Shown here piece after piece: positions 27,351 through 37,535 of a DNA stretch of 64,000 nucleotides. The position numbers and the translations under genes were made by a program. Every line of letters begins with the position of its first letter. The stretch's first letter is position 1. Source of the stretch: an uncultured Aquimarina sp. Lineage in GTDB: Bacteria > Bacteroidota > Bacteroidia > Flavobacteriales > Flavobacteriaceae. The stretch lies in the NCBI GenBank assembly GCA_947492105.1, contig CANLMN010000011.1:62001-126000 (forward strand), given 5' to 3'. The notes under the pieces were generated by a model. It had not been told where the DNA came from. It saw only the letters and a program-made list of their open reading frames with translations, and searched no databases.

Positions 27351-27950
27351 TTAATTACTATGTACTTTTTCGAGTAATACTTTGGCAAGTTTGTTTTGCA
27401 AAAATCCATCTAAATCCAAAAAGGATACCTTGATTGTCACTTGTTCATAAAGTTCCTCTATTTTTCGTAAATGCGGAACCTTGCCAGCAACTTTGAGTTT
27501 TTCTAAAACATCGTTAAAAAACAACAAAAGTATTGCTACCAATTGGGTTTGTATTTTGTTCTGTTCTAATGAACTTAGAAATTTTTTGGAATAGGCCAAA
27601 AAGACTTGGGGATAATTAGAAAACATCTGGATAGTTGCTGCAAAACTATGATATACACCAATACCGTCATTATTACTCTTGAACCATAGCGTGACATCCG
27701 TTGTATTATTTTGATTCACATAGGTTGTTATAGTTTTTTTTATCAAAGCACTACAGTCGTAGGAGGATAAGTAGAATACCTCCATTCCAATATTGGTGCT
27801 CACAATAAAAACTTCGTTCTGTATCTCCGCTTGTAAAAAGGATTGAAAAGCTCCCAAGGATCCTTTTTTGATCAATAAATGCCTTGCATTAGACTCTGAT
27901 CTAATACTTATTGATTTCAACAACGCTATTTGACGATCATTAAGCAACAT
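27351..27950 (-). CDS. hypothetical protein downstream of ankyrin gene
   Basis: A 199-residue protein not recognised by family. It has no signal peptide or transmembrane helix and is predicted mixed alpha/beta, with several Leu/Ile/Lys-rich helices toward the C-terminus. Its ATG lies inside the 3' end of the ankyrin-repeat gene (11-bp overlap), so the two are almost certainly translated together and may form one functional unit, for example a partner bound by the ankyrin protein. The function is unknown. Confidence 0.75.
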   Translation of the reverse strand: MLLNDRQIALLKSISIRSESNARHLLIKKGSLGAFQSFLQAEIQNEVFIVSTNIGMEVFYLSSYDCSALIKKTITTYVNQNNTTDVTLWFKSNNDGIGVYHSFAATIQMFSNYPQVFLAYSKKFLSSLEQNKIQTQLVAILLLFFNDVLEKLKVAGKVPHLRKIEELYEQVTIKVSFLDLDGFLQNKLAKVLLEKVHSN

Positions 27951-28413
27951 TCTTTAATAATTTTTGAAGTTCTTTAAGTCCTTTGTTTTCTGCATGCTGT
28001 AGCGCCGTATACCCTTCAAGATCTTTTGCAGTAATATCAGCACCATGATCCAATAACACTTTGGCCACTTTGGTTTGTCCAAAACTCGCTGCATAGATTA
28101 AGGGGGTATATCCGTTAGAACTTACAGCATTTACATCTGCTCCATGCGCTATTAGAAGTGCCACCATATCAAGATTCCCTTTAAAACAAACTCCCATCAA
28201 AGGAGTATTTCCAGAAAGATCAGTTGCATTGCAGTCAGGAGCACATTGCAATATCGCTTTGGTCACGTCGAGCAACCCATAATATGTTGCTAACACTAAT
28301 GGACTAAATCCTTTTTGATCCTTGACATGAACCACGTTAGGATCTACATCCAAGATACGTTTTACTGCATCCAAATCTTTTTCCCTAATAGCTTCAAATA
28401 TATCTTTATCCAT
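27940..28413 (-). CDS. ankyrin-repeat protein
   Basis: A 157-residue cytoplasmic protein made almost entirely of five ankyrin repeats of about 33 residues (GFSPLVLATYYGLLDV, GNTPLMGVCFKGNLDMV, GYTPLIYAASFGQTKVA, GYTALQHAENKGLKEL). Ankyrin proteins bind other proteins. In some bacteria small ones accompany catalase, but no catalase is present here. It overlaps the next gene by 11 bp. Confidence 0.88.
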   Translation of the reverse strand: MDKDIFEAIREKDLDAVKRILDVDPNVVHVKDQKGFSPLVLATYYGLLDVTKAILQCAPDCNATDLSGNTPLMGVCFKGNLDMVALLIAHGADVNAVSSNGYTPLIYAASFGQTKVAKVLLDHGADITAKDLEGYTALQHAENKGLKELQKLLKNVA

Positions 28414-29113
28414 AAAGCTTTTTTTATATCAGTCACATACTTGTGTAAATCCTAACAATATTCTGAGCAATAATTGCCCCGTTTCTAAATGTACCATTTA
28501 AATATCAACAAACTATATCTTGTACGCTTTTAATTATCTGTATCTTGAACTGAATTTGGCCTCTTACATCTCCTCAAAATTATTAAAAATCTCTATGCTT
28601 TGATGGTTTCTATTCCTAAAACTCTCTTATAACTTTCAAAAAAATCTCGCTAAGATTGCGATATCATTTTATACCTACCTAACGAAGTAATTTAAGGTTT
28701 TTCTTCCAGCAACAATCTTGTCATTTCAACCGATAATTCAATCAATTCATCACACCATTACAAAGGTATTCCATGAAATCATTTGAATTTTTTCTATACT
28801 ACACCACCAAACAAAACCAACCTATAATTCCACCACACTTGATTCTGAATTCTTTACCAAAAACAGAAAACCCCAAGCTTCTTTGTAACGAATTCAAAGT
28901 CCAAGAGGCATAATATGATCAATATTTGGCATAAAAATTAACAAGAAAAAGGAACTAAAACGTCATAGTTGTACAGATAAACCACACATAAAGTCTCTTT
29001 ATCGAAAACATTAATTATTTTACCTGCAAAAAGACTACAATCTAATACTGTGTAGTATTTTTACGGTCATTTTTAAACCTAAACCGCAACTTTTTTAAAA
29101 GCAATCAACTACA
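28414..29113. other. 700-bp gap without a recognised gene
   Basis: A very AT-rich divergent region between the ankyrin gene (minus) and the beta-helix gene (plus). The only structure noted is a small hairpin AATACT-GTGT-AGTATT at 29044-29059 followed by TTT, about 50 bp before the beta-helix gene. It may be chance. No promoter box with full consensus was found. Confidence 0.4.
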
Positions 29114-31252
29114 ATGAAAAAAATTATCTTACTTCTATTTCTAATTTGTTCTACCTCCTCACTCTTTGCAACAGATTACTATGTAAATGCTGATACCGGC
29201 AGTGATCAAAACAGTGGAACTTCTGTCGATGACGCATTCCGATCATTGAGAAAGATCTCCAATACAGCACTACTTCCTGGAGACAATGTGTATATTATGA
29301 ACGGAACGTATAACAGTGGCAGCAGCACTTTACTCGTTATTCGTGAGTCTGGAACACCTGATAACTGGATTACTTTCCAGAACTACCAAGACCATGAACC
29401 TATTCTCGAATTTAGCGGATGGACTGGTATTGATTTGATTAACGGAGCCTCATACATCAAAATCAAAGGACTAAAAATCAAAGGTGCACGATCAAAAATA
29501 ACACGAGAACAAGCTCTTGCTCAACCAGGAAGTTGTGAAAACCAACAAGAAGGTGGTGCCCAAGGTTTATTTAATGGAACAGGAATTTTGGCTGTAGGAC
29601 CAAATCTAAAATGGAGTAATAGTGCCACTACAGGTGATGAAGTACCTAGCCATATCACCATAGAGGATTGTGAAATATTTGATTGTACAAGTTCTGGTAT
29701 TGCTTTTCAACAGGCGGACTACGTTACCATCGTGAATAATAAGGTTTACAATAACTGTTGGTACACGCTTTATGGCACAAGTGGAATCAACCTATACCAA
29801 CTTATCAATACAGATGGCACTACTGACACGCATAATATAATCGCAAACAACCTCATCTACGGTAATCAATTGCTTGTACCGCAGGTTCCTTACTGTTCTT
29901 ACTTAGATGGTAACGGATTGATTATAGACGACCTGAGACATCTACAGAAAGGAAATTACAAAGACCCTAATGTTACTTTTCCTAAATATAGCGCCCGCAC
30001 ATTAGTCTCAAATAATATTTCGGTTAATAACGGAGGTAGTGGACTACACTTTTTCTTAAGTACCAAATGTGACATTTATAATAATACTGTTGCAAACAAT
30101 GCATTCCAAAACGAGGGAGTCAACAGTAACTCCGAACTACGTATTGGTGGTTCTGAAGATTTTAATGTAAAAAATAACATTTTCAAAAGCGAATATACTG
30201 TACATAGCAACAGCGGAAATTCTGCTCTTAACTATGAATACAACTATCAATATGGCCCCAAAATCGATAGCTTGTACATCACAACTCCATGTAAAGGCTG
30301 TTTGTATGATGAATTGGTTTTTGAAAATGAAGATGTGACTAATATTCGCCCTTTTATCACCGCTGTAGATGGCATTCTAAAAAATGCTGGAACAACAACG
30401 ACGCTAATCCAAGATGATTACCTTGGGAATATTCGCCCTAATGAAGATGAATCTTTTGATATAGGAGCTTATGAGTTGCAAGCTTGTTATCCTACCACTT
30501 GGTACACCGATATTGATGGTGATGGAGCTGGAGACCCTAATAGTACAATAGAAGCCTGTGAGCAGCCAGAGGGCTATGTCGGTATCGCTGGAGATACATG
30601 TCCCTTGGACACCCTTAAAACTACTCCTGGAGAATGTGGTTGTGGTGTGGTAGAAGGTTCTTGTGACACGACCTGTGCCTCTCCAGAATATAATAGCAAC
30701 ACTATTTATAGAACTGCAGGAAATTTGGTACTGTATAATCAAAAAGTTTATGAAAACAAATGGTATACACGAGGAGATCTCCCTACAAATGGTGGTCCTT
30801 GGAAATTAATTAAAGTCTGTGGTGACATCACATCAGATTGTACTAGCCTTATGCAATGGTCTCCAATAAGTACATATGCTACAAAAGGTACTGAAATTGT
30901 ATACAGAAACAATATCTATGAAAACCAATGGTACTCTAAAGGTGATATACCTAGCACAAGTGAGGTTTGGGAATTCAAAGGAGTTTGTGATTCTAAAGAG
31001 AAAACATTGAGTATTACAACCAATTCTCTAATCTTAAAAGGTATCAATATCTATCCGACTACCATAAAAGAGCTCTTATATATAGACAATGCGAATCCGA
31101 TTAAGTTAGAAATCTATAGCATTACTGGAAAAGCAATAGGATCTTGGAAACTATCCTCTGGCAAAAACTCCATTGCTGTACATACTTTGACCAGCGGACT
31201 GTATCTAGCAAGAATTAACAATACCACTACTATAAAACTACTCAAAAAGTAG
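29114..31252 (+). CDS. T9SS-exported parallel beta-helix protein with two CBM5/12-like modules
   Basis: A 712-residue multi-domain protein. A signal peptide occupies residues 1-19. Residues ~20-455 form a right-handed parallel beta-helix (YYVNADTGSDQNSGTS start, repeated NNxV/NNxI turns such as VTIVNNKVYNN), the fold of many polysaccharide lyases (PL6/PL9-like). An Asp-rich, Cys-containing TSP3-like linker follows (DIDGDGAGDP, 463-520). Two chitin-binding type 3-like modules occupy about 523-572 and 576-625, each with YENKWYTRGD / YENQWYSKGD. A T9SS type A sorting domain spans about 640-712, with KGINIYPT and the ending LLKK. It is probably a secreted glycan lyase or binding protein serving the PUL next door. 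The catalytic residues were not identified. Confidence 0.82.
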   Translation: MKKIILLLFLICSTSSLFATDYYVNADTGSDQNSGTSVDDAFRSLRKISNTALLPGDNVYIMNGTYNSGSSTLLVIRESGTPDNWITFQNYQDHEPILEFSGWTGIDLINGASYIKIKGLKIKGARSKITREQALAQPGSCENQQEGGAQGLFNGTGILAVGPNLKWSNSATTGDEVPSHITIEDCEIFDCTSSGIAFQQADYVTIVNNKVYNNCWYTLYGTSGINLYQLINTDGTTDTHNIIANNLIYGNQLLVPQVPYCSYLDGNGLIIDDLRHLQKGNYKDPNVTFPKYSARTLVSNNISVNNGGSGLHFFLSTKCDIYNNTVANNAFQNEGVNSNSELRIGGSEDFNVKNNIFKSEYTVHSNSGNSALNYEYNYQYGPKIDSLYITTPCKGCLYDELVFENEDVTNIRPFITAVDGILKNAGTTTTLIQDDYLGNIRPNEDESFDIGAYELQACYPTTWYTDIDGDGAGDPNSTIEACEQPEGYVGIAGDTCPLDTLKTTPGECGCGVVEGSCDTTCASPEYNSNTIYRTAGNLVLYNQKVYENKWYTRGDLPTNGGPWKLIKVCGDITSDCTSLMQWSPISTYATKGTEIVYRNNIYENQWYSKGDIPSTSEVWEFKGVCDSKEKTLSITTNSLILKGINIYPTTIKELLYIDNANPIKLEIYSITGKAIGSWKLSSGKNSIAVHTLTSGLYLARINNTTTIKLLKK

Positions 31253-31379
31253 CCTAGTATACACTAACAAAACCCTATAGCAGTGGTCTAATAGTAGTAA
31301 TTCTATGTATTTGTCCTTGAAGTTTGTTACAGTACAATGAGACATCTATTTTAGAACTAATTAAAAATCTAACTGTGCT

Positions 31380-31425
31380 AAAGCTGAACAATGATATCCA
31401 ATTCATTGTTCAGCTTTTTAGTTTT
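31380..31425 (+). terminator. terminator of the beta-helix gene
   Basis: A 15-bp perfect stem (31380-31394 with 31403-31417, AAAGCTGAACAATGA) followed by TTTAGTTTTT, 127 bp after the stop codon. Confidence 0.8.
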
Positions 31426-31479
31426 TGCTAATTTCTTTGCAAAGCCCCATCCATAATTATACATTACAAGCTCACACTT

Positions 31480-31632
31480 ATACCATTTGTTGTTTGTCCA
31501 TCTAGATGCCTTGTTCCTATTTCCTATATTCTATAGCTAAGACTATGCAATAGAATCACCGTGTTTTTACATAAAAAAACAACAGTGTCATGAATACGAA
31601 TTTATATACCTCAATTGAATGTAACTGGTATA
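31480..31632 (+). repeat. family B palindromic repeat, copy B3
   Basis: The best-bounded B copy: it begins TTATACCATTTG and ends AACTGGTATAA, so its termini are inverted versions of each other and match the family A ends. The centre is CTATAGCTAAGACTATGC. It lies between two converging terminators. Confidence 0.8.
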
Positions 31633-31662
31633 ATAATCAAAAATATTTTTTGAAAAAACATC

Positions 31663-31694
31663 AAAAAAACCCTGCTCTATCCTGTAGAACAAGG
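31663..31694 (-). terminator. terminator of the GH2 gene
   Basis: CCCTGCTCTA (31670-31679) pairs with TAGAACAAGG (31685-31694), allowing two G-U pairs. On the minus strand it runs into TTTTTTT. It lies 22 bp past the GH2 stop codon. Confidence 0.7.
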
Positions 31695-31715
31695 TCATTT
31701 TGTAAACTGTATTCT

Positions 31716-34694
31716 TTATTTGGCTCTCTTCTTACCTAATACGGTATACATTCTACACTCCGAAGGTGTATCTCCATCACTATTCCCTGCCATAATGATA
31801 CTCTCGCCTGCTTTTGCCACGCGATGAAACACGGACATTACAACATCTCCCAATTTTACATCATCTCCGCTGTCTGTATAGTCATTTAGCAAAAATTCTG
31901 GTCTTGACACTCTATCATCATGTAATACATAAATATCCATATCTACGCCAGCAATAAATTGCAACTGATCCCTTGCCCAATACTTACTATCAGAATTTGG
32001 AACTCTTATATATTCAGACCCGTTTAAATACCTAGGGATAACAGTATAATTAATATCCATATCTGTATAAGCTCTTTTGCCCCAATGCATATTCACTCGC
32101 AATACAGCCTTACCATCTCCAGTATAACTGAATTTGGTAAACAACTTGCTTCTGTTCTTTATACCGGGAACATACTCTGGTATTTTGGGAGTATATACTG
32201 GCATTGGTTCCTCTTTCAACACATCTTCATAAACCTGAGGAAGCGCTACCGTAAGACCGTTTTCTATTACCACAGGTATCGATGAGATCTCCACCTCTGC
32301 TGGTGCTATTCCTGATTGTTTTGCTGTAATTTTTACCGTCCCGGCTTTGAGAAGAGACCGCACAGCCACACGATTGATACCTGCCTCTATATCCAAGTAC
32401 AAATTATTTGTAGAATTTGGTTTTCCACTATTATAACCACCACGCCAGATCCCTGATCCAGAAATAGTAAAATCAACTCGTCCTTTGGCTAACGGACACC
32501 TTCTACCCTTTGCATCCACCACCTCTACATCAATAAGTACAACATCAGATCCATCTGCCTGCCATCCTTTTGGCCCTGTTATAGGCGTTAATTTGAGCGC
32601 TACAGGAGCCCCTGCTGTGACCTTAGTTTGAGAAACCTTGAGCTCATCCTTTAAATAGCCTTCAACCTTTATATTTCCAGCTTTCCATTGTACTTTATCA
32701 AATTTAAATACGTACCCATTCTTTGGTGTATTATTAGTCCCTATCAACTTTCCGTTAACATATAATTTTACCGTTTCACAGTTAGAGATAACATACATGT
32801 CTTTTTTTGTTCCCTCTTTATAATTCCAATGCCCGACAACATGCACTTGTGGCTCTGGTCTCCACATTGCTTTGAGTGCATAAAAACCTTCTTTTGGAAG
32901 ACGTACAGCATCTACCTCACCACTAGCTCGTGTAACCTCTGTAGGACAGCGTCCACCGTGCGGTCCGTCTGAGAATACCCAATTTGCCCCTCCTACGTGA
33001 TAAGATTTTTTCCCCATTTTGTTCCACCAATGATCAGCTTGTCTTACTGCAAAATCTTCTGAACTTAATTTGTATGTATTTTTATTAATATTTGGATGAC
33101 TCCAAAAATTATCATCTGGGGATTGTTTATCCCATATTCGACGAGGAGCCTCGTCTCTCATATATTCACTTTCGACAATAGGTAAATTAGGATATTCTCG
33201 CTCCCAACCTTCGGTTCCAATCTCAATGGACACGTAACCTTCAGAATCATTCTTTACATCCGCTCTTCTATTCCCCATAAGGCGTTTCCCTTTTGGATCA
33301 AAAGTTTCGATTGCTGCAAGAATTTCTTTGTAATGTGCTTCTGTTTCTGCCCAATTACCACCTTCCCATATAAAAATAGAGGGGTGATTACGATAATATA
33401 CTATGAGATCTTTAAAAGCTTTGATACGAATATCCCATGTTTCACCTTCATCCTGTGACTCTCCACTCACGCCAGGCATGAGTGTAACAAATCCATACTT
33501 ATCGCCCATTGCCACTTCTGCCGGAGAACCTGCACAGTGTCCCCATCTGATGAAATTGCCTCCAGCTTCATCCATTAATCTAAACGTATGATCACGCAAC
33601 CAATCTGGTAAAGCAGCACCTAGTCCTGCCCAAGTATTTGTAGGCTTTTGTCCCCAACCGTGTAATTTTGCATACTCACCATTGTTAGAAAACCCTGTAT
33701 CTTTATTAAAATCAAAACTTCTAATCCCCAAAGGTGTTGTATAGGAATCTACGATTTTGCCCCCTATTCTTAGGATACTCTCAACGGTATACATGTACGG
33801 ATGCCGAGTATACCAACGATGTGGATTCGCTATACTCGTAGTTGTAGAAAATGTAAATTTTTGTCCTCCTTTGATTTTTTTCTTAACACTCATCACCTTG
33901 ACCACATGATTCTCTGCGTCTATTATCTTTGCCTCTAGAGTAACATTTTTGGTGTTTTGGTATTCGTTATGAACTTCGGCTGTGACGGTTATATCAGCAT
34001 TTTTTGCGCTAATATTTTCTGCATAGACATAAGTACCAACAGTTTTTAGGTTGTCATAAAGCGGTAATGTAATGTGTACAGGGTTCATTACATGAAGAAA
34101 TACATTTCTATAAATCCCTCCATGAGTGGGATGCCAATGTTCGTGATTCCAGACCAATGGAAAATTTTTCCTAAAATGATCTCCACGATCATTATTTACT
34201 TTGACAGCAATAATGTTATCTGAACCAAACTTCAGGTGAGGCGTCAGATCATATCCAAAAGGTATAAACCCTGTTTGATTTTGTCCAAGATGTTGTCCGT
34301 TGATATATACATCCGCTATTTGACGTACCGATTCAAATTCTATAAAAACCTTTTTGCCAGTATCAGAAGCTGGTAGTTTGAAATGCTTACGATACCAAAC
34401 AGTTCCTCTCCATTGATTATCCTCTCCATCATGATGTCCATGACTCAGATCATCAAATGTATCTACATCATTAAATGTATGCGGACAACTAACAGTTTTC
34501 CAAGTATCATCACTACTCTTTGGATCTTGGGCATTCTCTGGATCGGCTTTGATAAACTTCCAGTCTGGATTAAAATTGTATTTAACTCTGCCTCCTTCAG
34601 AAACGTGAACTACGTCTTTTTTCTGACAAGATGCAGAAGTTATTACGATGAGGGATAGAAAAAACAAAATACTTTTAAACTTCTGTTCAAACAT
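31716..34694 (-). CDS. GH2 family glycoside hydrolase, lipoprotein
   Basis: From the ATG at 34694 the protein has 992 residues with a lipoprotein signal (ITSASC, Cys23). A GH2 sugar-binding jelly-roll follows (DTWKTVSCPHTFNDVDTF, WYRKHFKLP), then an Ig-like domain, a TIM-barrel domain and Ig-like C-terminal domains, with an extra ~130-residue C-terminal region. The likely nucleophile is the Glu in IVESEYM. The usual GNE acid/base motif reads GNWAE here (IWEGGNWAE), so the acid/base residue is uncertain. GH2 members include beta-galactosidases, glucuronidases and mannosidases. A longer GTG start at 34790 would put 32 residues before the signal peptide and is rejected. Confidence 0.85.
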   Translation of the reverse strand: MFEQKFKSILFFLSLIVITSASCQKKDVVHVSEGGRVKYNFNPDWKFIKADPENAQDPKSSDDTWKTVSCPHTFNDVDTFDDLSHGHHDGEDNQWRGTVWYRKHFKLPASDTGKKVFIEFESVRQIADVYINGQHLGQNQTGFIPFGYDLTPHLKFGSDNIIAVKVNNDRGDHFRKNFPLVWNHEHWHPTHGGIYRNVFLHVMNPVHITLPLYDNLKTVGTYVYAENISAKNADITVTAEVHNEYQNTKNVTLEAKIIDAENHVVKVMSVKKKIKGGQKFTFSTTTSIANPHRWYTRHPYMYTVESILRIGGKIVDSYTTPLGIRSFDFNKDTGFSNNGEYAKLHGWGQKPTNTWAGLGAALPDWLRDHTFRLMDEAGGNFIRWGHCAGSPAEVAMGDKYGFVTLMPGVSGESQDEGETWDIRIKAFKDLIVYYRNHPSIFIWEGGNWAETEAHYKEILAAIETFDPKGKRLMGNRRADVKNDSEGYVSIEIGTEGWEREYPNLPIVESEYMRDEAPRRIWDKQSPDDNFWSHPNINKNTYKLSSEDFAVRQADHWWNKMGKKSYHVGGANWVFSDGPHGGRCPTEVTRASGEVDAVRLPKEGFYALKAMWRPEPQVHVVGHWNYKEGTKKDMYVISNCETVKLYVNGKLIGTNNTPKNGYVFKFDKVQWKAGNIKVEGYLKDELKVSQTKVTAGAPVALKLTPITGPKGWQADGSDVVLIDVEVVDAKGRRCPLAKGRVDFTISGSGIWRGGYNSGKPNSTNNLYLDIEAGINRVAVRSLLKAGTVKITAKQSGIAPAEVEISSIPVVIENGLTVALPQVYEDVLKEEPMPVYTPKIPEYVPGIKNRSKLFTKFSYTGDGKAVLRVNMHWGKRAYTDMDINYTVIPRYLNGSEYIRVPNSDSKYWARDQLQFIAGVDMDIYVLHDDRVSRPEFLLNDYTDSGDDVKLGDVVMSVFHRVAKAGESIIMAGNSDGDTPSECRMYTVLGKKRAK

Positions 34695-34890
34695 TCTTTT
34701 TACTTTATGTTTTATATTGATTTTGGTATCATTCGAGATGATACAGCCCGATACATGGCTAACTATTGTTTTTATCACTTTTTTTGACACGTTTCTTATT
34801 ATTCCTTGACTTTATCAAGCTTTTTTATATAAAAAACAACAGTTTCTTTAAAATAAACTAGAGACCAAAATTAGAATTAAAGATAGCATA

Positions 34891-34972
34891 ATACCATTTA
34901 AAAAATAATTACAGGCTACTCATTAGCTTCTTTTTCTGCTATTTTGGCCTGCAATAACATTTTAGCTAGCAC
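34891..34972 (+). repeat. family A repeat, internally deleted copy A4
   Basis: A short ~82-bp form. The left end is ATACCATTTAAAAAATAATT, and a diverged right arm contains AATAACATTTTAGC. Like A2 it lacks the central third. It lies between the GH2 start and the GH3 stop. Confidence 0.7.
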
Positions 34973-35118
34973 AACTAGAATCTTATTAAAAAACTGCTAA
35001 ACATTTAACTAAAATTATGCCAAAGATGTCATTTTAATTAAAAAAAACTATCCTGTGCTATCATGTTATAAAACTCTGTAGATTTTTTATAATCATAGGA
35101 ATCCCCTTCCGAATATGC

Positions 35119-35205
35119 TCTAAAAAGTTCAATCCACCTAATGTATCACAAAGCGTGTAATATATTAGGTGGATTGAAGAAACACATTTCATTTCTTAAT
35201 GTGTT
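35119..35205 (-). terminator. double hairpin terminating the GH3 transcript
   Basis: Reading the minus strand, a hairpin AACACAT/ATGTGTT (35181-35187 with 35199-35205) comes first. A 15-bp perfect stem TTCAATCCACCTAAT/ATTAGGTGGATTGAA (35128-35142 with 35064+100 to 35178) then runs into TTTTT. It lies 17 to 100 bp past the GH3 stop codon. Confidence 0.65.
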
Positions 35206-35221
35206 TTATTTCCAAAAAAAC

Positions 35222-37375
35222 TTATTTCACAGTTAAGGTAGCTTTTTTGAGGTCCTCTTTTTTGGAAGATGTACCAATCCAAACAGAAAATGTTCCTGGC
35301 TCTACAATTTTTTTCATGTCTTGACCTAATATATTAAGCTCATCAAAACCTAATTCAAAACTCACGGTTTTGGTTTCTCCTGGGTTCAAAGTAATTCTTT
35401 GGAATCCTTTTAACATCTTTATATAACGCCCTACAGAAGCTACATCATCTTGAATATACATTTGAACAACCTCATCACCTATTCGTTTTCCAGTATTCGT
35501 AACTTTTACAGAAACCTTTGTCGTGCCACTCGTTGGGATCGTTGTTTTGTCCAATTTTGGTTCACTCAGTTCAAAGCTCGTATAACTCAATCCAAAACCA
35601 AATGGAAACAACGCTGATTTGTCTTTGAACTTGTATAACCCTTTACCACTACCGATAAAATCAGGACGCTCCAAGTAAGTTACTGGCACCTGACCTACAG
35701 ATCTGGGAAATGATACTGTAAGTTTCCCTCCTGGATTTACATCTCCAAAAATAGCATCTGCAATAGCATCTCCTGATCTCATACCAAGGTACCAAGTTTC
35801 TAAAATTGATGGAATATTATCTGCGATATAATTAATGGCTAATGGACGTCCATTCAAAAGTACGACAATAACAGGTTTTCCTGTTTTGTGAATAGCCTCT
35901 ACTAATTCATTCTGAACTCCATACAAACCAAGATCCGAACGATCAACTCCTTCTCCTCCAGTTTTTCTAGAACCGCCGACAACCAATACTACAGCATCAG
36001 ATTTTTCTGCTGCTTCAACGGCTTTAGAAATACCTGATGTATCATCACTTAAAAGACCACATCCTTGGGCATAATTAATTTTTAGTTTTCCTGAAGTTTT
36101 TTTCTTTAGACCATCCAATACCGACACATAAAAAGGCGGCAATCCAGAATACCCACCTAATAGCGAATATGTTCCAGTCTTTGGTTTTTTCTCATGCGCA
36201 TTAGGACCAATTACTGCCAGCGATTTAATCTTACTCATATCCAGTGGCAAAAGATTATTCTCGTTTTTGAGAAGTATCATTGCCTTTTTTGCCATTTCAT
36301 AAGAAAACTCTTGGTGTTCCTTTCGGCTTACAATCGTATCCTTTTTGACTTCTTTGCTCTTAGATTTAAAAAGTCCCAATTGATATTTGGCGGTAAGAAT
36401 TCTTGATACAGCTTTGTCTACATATTTTACCAATTCTGGATTTTTCTTTAACGTATCATTTAATACCGTAGAATGATATGCGTATAGCTCTAAAGGTTTC
36501 CCTAACACCAAATCCATATCAACACCTGCTTTCAGACCTAGTATTGCCGCTTCTGCTCTTGTTTCGGTGATATGATGCATTGTTTGTAATCTACCCACAT
36601 CATTATTATCTGAAACAATAAATCCATCGAATCCTAATTCGTCTCTCAATACGTCCTGTAGCAACCACTCATTCATATGACATGGCACTCCATTAAAATC
36701 CTGGTGTCCTGGCATTATACACCCCACTTTAGCTTCTTTTACAGCTGCTTCGAAGGGAGGAAGAAAAATCTCTCGTAGACGACGCTCCGACATATCACTA
36801 AATCCTCCATTGATACCGCGTCGATTTTCTGGATATCCCACAAAATGCTTTGCAGTCGTCAAAATATGATTTTCATCTAGACGCTCTTTACCTACTCCTT
36901 GCATCCCTTGTATAAAAGCTACTCCCATTCTAGAGACCAAATAAGGATCTTCCCCAAACGACTCTTCTACTCTACCATATCGTGGATCTCCAGATATTAC
37001 ATCCAAATTTGGAGAATAACAATGTGTAATATTGAGATCCCTTGCCTCTAATGCCGTTTGACTTGTCATCTTTTTGACCAACTCTGGTTCCCAAGTAGAC
37101 CCACATGCTATAGCCTGCGGATATACAGTTACCCCATCATACCAAAGTCCATGTAAGCCCTCACCAAATTTCATAAATGGAATACCCAACCTTTCATTGG
37201 CAGGGGCATCTTGCGTAATTTCTGCAATTTTTTCCTCCAATGTCATTTTTCTGATAAGTTTTGACACCTTACGCGCAATCCCAGTATCTCCACTACTGAT
37301 CTCTTTATTTCCTTTTTGTTGCGAATTACCAACAAAAATGGATAGGACAAAAACACTAAAAAAGATTCTTTTCAT
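35222..37375 (-). CDS. GH3 family glycoside hydrolase
   Basis: A 717-residue exported enzyme from the ATG at 37375 (MKRIFFSVF). It has a Sec signal peptide (about 1-18). The GH3 N-terminal TIM barrel includes GEGLHGLWYDGVTVYPQAI, KHFVGYPENRRG and the nucleophile in FIVSDNNDVG (Asp256). The alpha/beta sandwich domain has VIGPNAHEKKP and VLVVGGSRKTGGEGVDRSDL. An FnIII-like C-terminal domain follows. The family covers beta-glucosidases, xylosidases and related exo-enzymes. It would act in the periplasm on oligosaccharides imported by the neighbouring SusCD pair. A GTG at 37387 is a weaker start. Confidence 0.92.
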   Translation of the reverse strand: MKRIFFSVFVLSIFVGNSQQKGNKEISSGDTGIARKVSKLIRKMTLEEKIAEITQDAPANERLGIPFMKFGEGLHGLWYDGVTVYPQAIACGSTWEPELVKKMTSQTALEARDLNITHCYSPNLDVISGDPRYGRVEESFGEDPYLVSRMGVAFIQGMQGVGKERLDENHILTTAKHFVGYPENRRGINGGFSDMSERRLREIFLPPFEAAVKEAKVGCIMPGHQDFNGVPCHMNEWLLQDVLRDELGFDGFIVSDNNDVGRLQTMHHITETRAEAAILGLKAGVDMDLVLGKPLELYAYHSTVLNDTLKKNPELVKYVDKAVSRILTAKYQLGLFKSKSKEVKKDTIVSRKEHQEFSYEMAKKAMILLKNENNLLPLDMSKIKSLAVIGPNAHEKKPKTGTYSLLGGYSGLPPFYVSVLDGLKKKTSGKLKINYAQGCGLLSDDTSGISKAVEAAEKSDAVVLVVGGSRKTGGEGVDRSDLGLYGVQNELVEAIHKTGKPVIVVLLNGRPLAINYIADNIPSILETWYLGMRSGDAIADAIFGDVNPGGKLTVSFPRSVGQVPVTYLERPDFIGSGKGLYKFKDKSALFPFGFGLSYTSFELSEPKLDKTTIPTSGTTKVSVKVTNTGKRIGDEVVQMYIQDDVASVGRYIKMLKGFQRITLNPGETKTVSFELGFDELNILGQDMKKIVEPGTFSVWIGTSSKKEDLKKATLTVK

Positions 37376-37535
37376 TAATTCAATCACTTTTAAATTTAAA
37401 ATTAGAATACAAAAAATTATTGTACTCGATTATTTTCAGTTTTTACTAAAAAAACAACTACGCAACAGCTGGCAACACTACTCGAAATTTCTTTGCTTGC
37501 TGTTCCGCAGTTTTTTATATCTATTTTAGTATACT

